The position numbers and the translations under genes are program-made. This document shows, in pieces, positions 4,758-8,941 of a stretch of DNA of 8,941 nt. The DNA comes from Acidiferrobacter sp. GTDB lineage: Bacteria > Pseudomonadota > Gammaproteobacteria > Acidiferrobacterales > Acidiferrobacteraceae. Location: positions 1-8,941 of the forward strand of contig DAHWGZ010000063.1 in NCBI GenBank assembly GCA_027335965.1, given 5' to 3'. The notes beneath the pieces are model-generated. The model was not told where the DNA came from. It did not search any database and saw only the letters and a list, made by a program, of their open reading frames with translations. Numbering within the stretch: position 1 is the stretch's first letter; each line of letters starts with the position of its first letter.

Positions 4758-6500
4758 TTAAGTACGGGCCGGCGGCCCATGGGCGCCGGGGTGTTGCCGC
4801 CCTGGCGTGTGCCAGGGCCGCGGGCGCGGAATCTCGATTTCCGCCCCATCACTATATATTGTGTCTGTAGCCTCGGAAAGGCTCACGATGTTGGGCCGTA
4901 CAGTTATTGTCAGGTCTCCAAGGTCCCCACCGCGCCGCTTTTCGATCCTCCACTCCCGCCGCGTTGGCAGCCGCACTCCGGCATATTCGACGCCGACCAC
5001 AATATTTCCGACCGGCTCACCATATTTATTGCATTTATCCGACCAGGCGCGCGCCAGGCTTATGGGCGTGGCCTCCATGACACGCATGTACTCGGCCCAT
5101 AACCCGAGGTCGGCGGCGCGCCAGGCATCGCCCAGCGGGCCCCTGGGGGCGCCTGACGCGCGGCGCAGCTCCCGCCATACACCGACCGGGGGGGTCCCGA
5201 AAAACTGGAATTGGCGGATGCCCCAGGTCGATGACCAGGCGCGGATGCGCGCGGCCGCCCGATCGCCCGGGTTGCCGTGGCGGTCGACGTCGACGCCGAA
5301 GCCGTCGACGGCCTTGGCGACATATTTGGCGACGTAGCCCGCCGCTCTTCCCCGCCGCCGATCGATGCGCACGACCTTAAAGCGATGCTCGCCGGCGCCG
5401 GGTTCGTCGGGGGCGTCGGCGAGGGCGTGGGCGCGGGCGATCGCCTCGAGGGGCGCTACCTGATCCGGCGGCGCAAAGATCAGGGCGTGCCAATGCGGCG
5501 TGCCGTCGTGATGGGGCTCGACGACGCGCAGACCGACCGGAGTGAGGCGGGCGCGGCGCCAGGCGGCGCGGGTGCGGGCCCACACGCGCATCAGGTAGTC
5601 CTGCACCTGGCGGGGTGTGGTGCCGTTCCAGTCGTAGGGTTTGCCTTCCGGGGTGCGCGCGTGATAAGCGGCGGGTGCCGTTACTGTCACGAAAAGTGCG
5701 TGCCATCCCTGCGCCACCGCCCAGTCTTCGACGCCGCCGATGCGGGTCATGAGCTCGGTCCGGCGGACACGTGGATTGGCGACCGAGCCGGCCACCACTT
5801 CATCGAGCGGCAGGCGGAGCTGGCGAGAGCGGTCATCGCGCGGGCCCAGAACCACCTCGAGATTACGGAGCGTGCGCGCGATGCGCTGCTGTTGCTGGGC
5901 GCGGCGATGCACCGTGAGGTCCGCGCAATAGCACTGCGCCGCACGATAGATCACACCGACCACGCGTCCCACCTGGTCGATGTCGCGGCCCACCGCGCGG
6001 CGCAATTGCCGGCGCCACCAGTGTTCGTCGAGCAGGCGCGGGCGCCCCGGATCGGTGTCCGGGAGGCCGGCGGCGCGGAGGATGTCGCGCTCGTAGGTCT
6101 CCGGGGGCGGCGCGTCGGTCCGCGCGATGGCCCCCGCCGTCTGCCACCGCCGGCGCACCTGGCGCGCCGCCGGCTCGGCGATGCGCCGGACGTAGAGCGC
6201 GGCGGCCTGGCAGATCTCATCGTCATCGACGTCAAACGCGAGGTTGTGCGAACGCACTCGCGCGATCGCCTCGCGCGCGCGGTCCATGGCCTGGTTGGCC
6301 GCAAACCGCGAGACATGCGTCCCGATATGGCAATAGAGTTCATTGAGGGCGCGAATGTACGACTGCGGCATCTGCCCGAAGGCCTCGCCCCACCACGCCG
6401 CATCGTCGGCGTCCACGGCCGGCACGGTGCCGAGGAGGTGGGTCCACCGCCGGCGGGCGCCGGTCTCGGGGTCGAACTGCCGCCAGTCGGAGGCTAGCAC
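4758..6500 (-). CDS. rolling-circle replication initiator (HUH endonuclease, phage GPA family)
   Basis: From the GTG at 6500 the protein has 580 residues. The three HUH superfamily I motifs appear in order: FVTVT (270-274, motif I), PHWHALIF with the metal-binding His336 and His338 (motif II), and GYVAKYVAK with Tyr389 and Tyr393 (motif III). IRAWSSTWGIRQFQFFG follows, a block typical of the phage_GPA family (P2 gpA, PM2 P12, phiX174 A). Such proteins nick one strand at the origin, stay bound to the 5' end by one Tyr and use the second Tyr to terminate and recircularise. The frame is open further upstream to an ATG at 6878, but those residues are an Arg-rich shadow of the previous gene. The GTG overlaps that gene's TAG (GTGCTAG), so I prefer it. 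No clear Shine-Dalgarno is seen, so coupling is likely. Circular plasmid-like replicons share this family, but the capsid genes make this one viral. Confidence 0.94.
   Translation of the reverse strand: MLASDWRQFDPETGARRRWTHLLGTVPAVDADDAAWWGEAFGQMPQSYIRALNELYCHIGTHVSRFAANQAMDRAREAIARVRSHNLAFDVDDDEICQAAALYVRRIAEPAARQVRRRWQTAGAIARTDAPPPETYERDILRAAGLPDTDPGRPRLLDEHWWRRQLRRAVGRDIDQVGRVVGVIYRAAQCYCADLTVHRRAQQQQRIARTLRNLEVVLGPRDDRSRQLRLPLDEVVAGSVANPRVRRTELMTRIGGVEDWAVAQGWHALFVTVTAPAAYHARTPEGKPYDWNGTTPRQVQDYLMRVWARTRAAWRRARLTPVGLRVVEPHHDGTPHWHALIFAPPDQVAPLEAIARAHALADAPDEPGAGEHRFKVVRIDRRRGRAAGYVAKYVAKAVDGFGVDVDRHGNPGDRAAARIRAWSSTWGIRQFQFFGTPPVGVWRELRRASGAPRGPLGDAWRAADLGLWAEYMRVMEATPISLARAWSDKCNKYGEPVGNIVVGVEYAGVRLPTRREWRIEKRRGGDLGDLTITVRPNIVSLSEATDTIYSDGAEIEIPRPRPWHTPGRQHPGAHGPPART
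4844..4878 (-). promoter_or_regulatory. candidate promoter of the packaging block
   Basis: The minus strand carries TATAGT (4856-4851), the same -10 as the capsid promoter, embedded in the same palindrome. The best -35 is weak: TTCCGA (4878-4873), 3 of 6 bases with a 16-base spacer. A start near 4844 would leave a leader of about 105 bases before the zinc-finger gene, similar to the capsid leader. The weak -35 may mean that an activator is needed. Confidence 0.45.
4850..4863. promoter_or_regulatory. second copy of the palindromic operator candidate
   Basis: CACTATATATTGTG is an imperfect palindrome with one central mismatch per arm pair. It matches the site at 3087-3100 at 12 of 14 bases with the same CAC-N8-GTG spacing. 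It lies inside the last 40 codons of rep, in an AT-rich patch that stands out from the GC-rich surroundings. Confidence 0.55.
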
Positions 6501-7057
6501 GGGGGGCGTATGAAAAAGCTGTAGGTCGCGCCGTCGGCGTGCGCGTAGGTTTTTTCGAGCCGAGTGAAACCGAGCTCGGGATGGCGTGCGGCGATGTGCG
6601 CGAAGACGCCCCAGCGCGACCCTCCGTAGCACCAGACGCGGCGCCGGTCGCAAAATATTCCGACGTTTGTGAGGAGCCGCATGAGCGTCGGGCGGGGTGC
6701 GCGGGGCGCGGTGAGGGCCGCGGTGCGCACCACGTGGAAATCCATGACGCGCGAGCCCGGGGGACCATACATGAGGCCGACGCCGGCCATCAGCCCCTCG
6801 ACCGGCGCCCCTTCGCGTGGGGCCCACAGCTCGACATCGAGGTATAGCATGCCTGCGGCGTAGCGCTCGGCGACCCACTGGAGCCCTTCGGCGCCTTCGC
6901 GCTGGGCGATGGCGGCGAGGAGACGGAGCCCGAGGTCCGGGCCTAACCCCTGCACCGCATACACGAGGAGACCGCGTATTTGATCGTGGGCGTCCCCGCG
7001 ATCGTACGGCGGGGAGATGGCTTTCCGGACGGCCTGGCGGATGGTTTCAGTCGTCAC
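6494..7057 (-). CDS. unknown 187-residue protein upstream of rep
   Basis: The protein starts at a GTG inside an 11-base overlap with the previous gene and stops in a 7-base overlap with the rep start. Residues 1-50 look helical (IRQAVRKAI, LGLRLLAAIAQREG). Residues 65-185 look like a mixed alpha/beta domain with several aromatic strands (YLDVELWAP, VMDFHVVRTA, RRVWCYGGSRWGVFAHIA, ATYSFFIRPP). There is no membrane span, Cys cluster or nucleotide-binding loop. Tight coupling to rep suggests a replication accessory or regulator, but that rests on position alone. The start could be a later codon, since no strong ribosome binding site precedes the GTG. Family unknown. Confidence 0.8.
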   Translation of the reverse strand: MTTETIRQAVRKAISPPYDRGDAHDQIRGLLVYAVQGLGPDLGLRLLAAIAQREGAEGLQWVAERYAAGMLYLDVELWAPREGAPVEGLMAGVGLMYGPPGSRVMDFHVVRTAALTAPRAPRPTLMRLLTNVGIFCDRRRVWCYGGSRWGVFAHIAARHPELGFTRLEKTYAHADGATYSFFIRPPC

Positions 7058-7307
7058 TGTGACACTGCAGGAGGCTATACGCCGCGGGAGGCGTTATATT
7101 CCCGACCGACGGAAAAGCGCCTAACCCCTCGAGCTCTTCGATCATGCGCGAGGCCGCCACGATGAGCTGCAGGGCGACCTGGGCCTTACTCTTTGCCATG
7201 CGGTCGGTCTCGTTGCAATATTGCCGGAAGTCATGCGCCCGGACGATCGCAGTCTGGGCGGCCGCGACCGCACTATGCCTGAGCAATTCGTAATCAGTAG
7301 TTTCCAT
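7047..7307 (-). CDS. small helical protein of unknown function
   Basis: The chosen ATG at 7307 (METTDYELL) has CGGAG 11 bases upstream and gives 86 residues. An in-frame start 42 codons earlier would add a Cys-rich stretch that is a shadow of the previous gene. Residues 5-60 form one or two Ala-rich helices (LLRHSAVAAAQTAIVRAHDF, SKAQVALQLIVAASRMIEEL) with scattered charges, and the C-terminus is irregular. The size and helical make-up fit small phage early proteins. The stop overlaps the next gene by 11 bases and the start overlaps the previous gene by 14. No family is recognised. Confidence 0.75.
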   Translation of the reverse strand: METTDYELLRHSAVAAAQTAIVRAHDFRQYCNETDRMAKSKAQVALQLIVAASRMIEELEGLGAFPSVGNITPPAAYSLLQCHSDD

Positions 7308-7641
7308 GTATGTGATCTCCGCTAGGTAAGGAGGAGCGCACGCGCAGCACCCGACTAACATCATCGTCAAACGACACCCCATATGAGCACCTGGCCTCGT
7401 TGTTAAGTGGCACAAGGCCAAAGCCCGAGGCACAATCGGGGAGGAATCTATTTGTGGGCAACAGGGGTATTTCGTACGACGAGGTCACAACAGCACCGAG
7501 GATGATGAGCCCCTGAGAAACAGAGTGGATGGTCACCTTGCGCGATTCCAACACCTCGATTCCGACGATGGGCGTTGCTTTGTCAACGATGACGTCGGCT
7601 CTACCCCCCAGCATCACGATCTCTTCGACCCTAAACATCAT
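7294..7641 (-). CDS. unknown 115-residue protein, beta-rich
   Basis: The first of two adjacent ATGs overlaps the TGA of the previous gene (CTATGATG), and GGAGG lies 4 bases upstream, so the start is convincing. The sequence is rich in Val and Ile in short alternating runs (VEEIVMLGGRADVIVDKATP, IVGIEVLESRKVTIHSVSQG, LIILGAVV), which suggests a small beta barrel or sandwich. The second half is more irregular and ends in SGDHIHGNY. Base composition is closer to even than in the neighbours, hinting at a different history. A DNA-binding or anti-host role would suit a small early phage gene, but nothing specific supports it. Confidence 0.72.
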   Translation of the reverse strand: MMFRVEEIVMLGGRADVIVDKATPIVGIEVLESRKVTIHSVSQGLIILGAVVTSSYEIPLLPTNRFLPDCASGFGLVPLNNEARCSYGVSFDDDVSRVLRVRSSLPSGDHIHGNY

Positions 7642-7889
7642 AGAGCCTCCAAGAGCTGCGCCGCCCAGCGGGAGGCCCGGCGGGCGGTGTCGATAATGGC
7701 GCGCCGATCGGACTCGCAGAGCTCAGACCACGGCGCTCCTATGATCGCAGCGGTGAGGCACCCCCCGACCGCGAGGAGGCGCTGCTCCCCTCGGGTCAGG
7801 CCGTCCCACCAGGCGGCGGCTTTGGGGGGGGCAGCCAGGGCCGCGCGGCACGCGGCTATGGCGTCACTTCCTATATCGGATTCAATCAT
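7638..7889 (-). CDS. small helical protein of unknown function
   Basis: From the ATG at 7889 (MIESDIGSDA) the protein has 83 residues. A GTG 15 bases upstream is possible, but the ATG lies closer to the G-rich ribosome binding stretch. Ala-rich helices (AIAACRAALAA, AIIDTARRASRWAAQLLEAL) flank a central hydrophobic part (LLAVGGCLTAAIIGAPW, about residues 44-60) that could be a buried helix or a weak membrane span. It overlaps the Cys-rich gene by 8 bases and the next gene by 4. It probably belongs to the early gene set. Family not recognised. Confidence 0.74.
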   Translation of the reverse strand: MIESDIGSDAIAACRAALAAPPKAAAWWDGLTRGEQRLLAVGGCLTAAIIGAPWSELCESDRRAIIDTARRASRWAAQLLEAL

Positions 7890-8145
7890 CGTCCGCCCCC
7901 CCACGAGGCACCAGCCCGCAGTGGCCGCGAGGATTGCCGACCCTCCCTTCGACTATACAGCTGTCCTCGCGCCATACGGCGCAGCTGGAACCCAAACATC
8001 CGAACTCTATCGGCATGCCTGCGGATCGGCCATTCTGTTCCATCGGCACCATCCTGTTTACTGCGGCGACCACCCGCCCCGGCTCCAGCGCGTATGGCAC
8101 GCGCACGAAGGGACACCAGTGTTCCTTGGCTCGCGATTCAAGCAT
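7882..8145 (-). CDS. phage-type Cys-rich protein with a WCP...CxGSxC...C...GHCGL pattern
   Basis: The protein has 87 residues. Five cysteines sit in a recognisable layout: WCPF (Cys11), CLGSSCAVWREDSC (Cys50, Cys55, Cys63) and GHCGL (Cys76). Small phage proteins of Proteobacteria with WCPF, a C-x4-C-x-W core and a YCGL ending are common in my recollection and lack a known function. The cysteines probably bind zinc or an iron-sulfur cluster. The ATG at 8145 has GGAGGGG just upstream and overlaps the previous stop by 8 bases. Its place among early genes suggests host takeover or regulation, which is inference. It is the one gene in this block with a family resemblance I trust. Confidence 0.82.
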   Translation of the reverse strand: MLESRAKEHWCPFVRVPYALEPGRVVAAVNRMVPMEQNGRSAGMPIEFGCLGSSCAVWREDSCIVEGRVGNPRGHCGLVPRGGADDD

Positions 8146-8644
8146 GACTGCCCCCCTCCGCCACTGGCGTATCTTCGCCGCGCCGGCGGCGCTCGGCGGA
8201 CCAGCGCCGTTGGATCATGGTCACGACGCGCGCGGCGTTCGCTACGGGGCTCCCGCCGGGCTTGAGCTGGTCGGCGGCGTCGAGGATCGCAATCATGGTG
8301 CGCCAGTCGGGGCGGCTGCCGATCTCGAGTTCACGTTGCCAGCGGTGGTGCCAGAGCGTGATGGCGGCGAGCGCGCGGATGGCGAGCCAGTCGCGGTCCT
8401 CGCGCTGACGGAAAAAGTATCGATGGGAGTCGGGTTCCTCGTCGCTTTGCATCGAGTACACCGGAGTCCTATCGTTGGCCTTGGGGGTGCATTCTCGGTA
8501 CGCTTCGTAGACCCCCACAACGATGGCCCGCGGGGCGGCGAGGCCGTATGCGGTGACGGCCACCTCGCCCGAGCCCGCTCCATAGAAACGGACGAGGGTC
8601 TTGGCGTACGCGAAAGCGAGGATGTTGCGCTCGGTGCCGTTCAT
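8138..8644 (-). CDS. unknown 168-residue protein, helical C-terminal half
   Basis: The ATG at 8644 (MNGTERNIL) forms an ATGA overlap with the previous stop and has GGAGGGG 5 bases upstream. An earlier in-frame ATG at 8677 is less likely. The first 60 residues are hydrophobic and helical (ILAFAYAKTLVRFYGAGSGE, AIVVGVYEAYREC). Next comes a polar linker (62-83), then an aromatic, charged helical part (DWLAIRALAAITLWHHRWQR, WRTMIAILDAADQL) and a basic RRWSAERRRR near the end. The basic C-terminus could bind nucleic acid. There is no enzyme motif. Family not recognised. Confidence 0.78.
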   Translation of the reverse strand: MNGTERNILAFAYAKTLVRFYGAGSGEVAVTAYGLAAPRAIVVGVYEAYRECTPKANDRTPVYSMQSDEEPDSHRYFFRQREDRDWLAIRALAAITLWHHRWQRELEIGSRPDWRTMIAILDAADQLKPGGSPVANAARVVTMIQRRWSAERRRRGEDTPVAEGGSHA

Positions 8645-8856
8645 GCGCCCCTCCCCGCCGCGGCGATCTCCATGCACCGCGCCCGATCGATCAAGAGCGC
8701 CTCGCGGTCACGGCTATAGATCGTGGTCACGGGCTTGGCGAGATGGAGCGAGCCGCGGAGACGGAAGGTTCCCAGGGCCCGAATTGCGAGATCGTACGGG
8801 AGGGAAAACGAATACTCGGCGCCCGTACCCCATGCAGCGACCCGGGGCCCGATCAC
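8641..8856 (-). CDS. small unknown protein at the right edge
   Basis: From the GTG at 8856 the protein has 71 residues, and the frame stays open to the window edge. No ATG, GTG or TTG occurs in that extra stretch, so either the GTG is the start or the gene begins outside the window. Residues 14-60 contain alternating polar and hydrophobic strands (AEYSFSLPYDLAIRALG, KPVTTIYSRDREALL), suggesting a small alpha/beta domain. The stop overlaps the next gene by 4 bases. If the window is circular, the GTG overlaps the stop of the left-edge gene by 4 bases, which supports the GTG. Function unknown. Confidence 0.6.
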   Translation of the reverse strand: MIGPRVAAWGTGAEYSFSLPYDLAIRALGTFRLRGSLHLAKPVTTIYSRDREALLIDRARCMEIAAAGRGA

Positions 8857-8941
8857 GGGGGTGATTGCCTTGAGGTGTTCGAATCCGAGGATCCGATGCG
8901 CAAGCCAGTTAGCATGGGGCCAGCGGTGTGCGCGCTCTTCG

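Noticed and set aside
4766..4778. Palindrome gggccggcggccc at the end of rep, considered as a terminator
   Set aside because: It has no loop to speak of, no following T-run, and lies within codons. It is likely a by-product of GC-rich sequence.
3746..4790. 15-base direct repeat cccatgggcgccggg at 3746-3760 and 4776-4790
   Set aside because: Both copies are inside coding sequence in different frames, each near the end of a gene. In GC-rich DNA of this length a single 15-base match can arise by chance.
5277..6497. 406-codon open frame on the plus strand
   Set aside because: It is antisense to the motif-bearing rep gene, its product is low-complexity Arg/Ala/Gly sequence with no motif, and GC-rich coding DNA routinely leaves such frames open.
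6501..6878. N-terminal extension of Rep to an ATG at 6878
   Set aside because: The extra 126 residues are Arg/Pro-rich and overlap the well-formed gene at 6494-7057 in another frame. The GTG at 6500, overlapping that gene's stop, is a better start.
7582..7588. Perfect TTGACA on the minus strand inside the 115-residue gene, considered as a promoter
   Set aside because: No TATAAT-like hexamer lies 16-18 bases downstream; the best match is 3 of 6 (CGGAAT).
1..8941. tRNA, rRNA, CRISPR array, insertion sequence or integrase
   Set aside because: I saw no cloverleaf with a T-loop motif, no regularly spaced repeats, no transposase or tyrosine/serine recombinase motifs, and no flanking inverted repeats.

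Overview
The window looks like the genome, or nearly all of it, of a small, GC-rich, tailless bacterial virus or provirus. It combines a PRD1-like capsid module with a rolling-circle (HUH) replication protein. Every gene I can support lies on the minus strand. Genes are packed head to tail with 1 to 11 base overlaps of stop and start, and the only sizeable non-coding gap is about 150 bases (2963-3112). The host cannot be named. GC-rich coding, strong Shine-Dalgarno sites and a near-consensus sigma70 promoter suggest a GC-rich Gram-negative bacterium, probably proteobacterial (inference).

In transcription order (right to left) there are three blocks. Block 1 (8941 to 4758) holds seven small proteins, one of them with a conserved cysteine pattern, and ends with a 580-residue Rep of the phage P2 gpA / PM2 P12 type. 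Block 2 (4739 to 3113) holds a small C2HC zinc-finger protein, a coiled-coil protein, an AT-hook-bearing protein and an FtsK/HerA-type (PRD1 P9-like) packaging ATPase. Block 3 (2962 to the left edge) holds a 31-residue membrane peptide, a 382-residue capsid protein resembling PRD1 P3, a small membrane protein, a membrane-anchored lytic transglycosylase, a 48-residue membrane protein and a glycine/alanine-rich protein that runs off the left edge.

The gap before block 3 carries a promoter (TTGACT-17-TATAGT) overlapping a perfect palindrome, followed by a GC-rich stem-loop in the leader. A 12/14 copy of the palindrome, with the same -10 hexamer, lies at the end of rep, about 110 bases before block 2. 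The two sites probably let one regulator control the packaging and capsid blocks together.

If the window ends are joined, the left-edge gene continues for 29 codons and stops in a GTGA overlap with the GTG of the rightmost gene, like the other junctions. This suggests, without proving it, that the window is a complete circular genome of about 8.9 kb, close in size to PM2 (about 10 kb) and FLiP (about 9.2 kb). The likely life cycle is rolling-circle replication by Rep, DNA packaging by the ATPase into an internal-membrane icosahedral capsid, and cell-wall penetration by the transglycosylase. No spike or penton gene, integrase or DNA polymerase was recognised.
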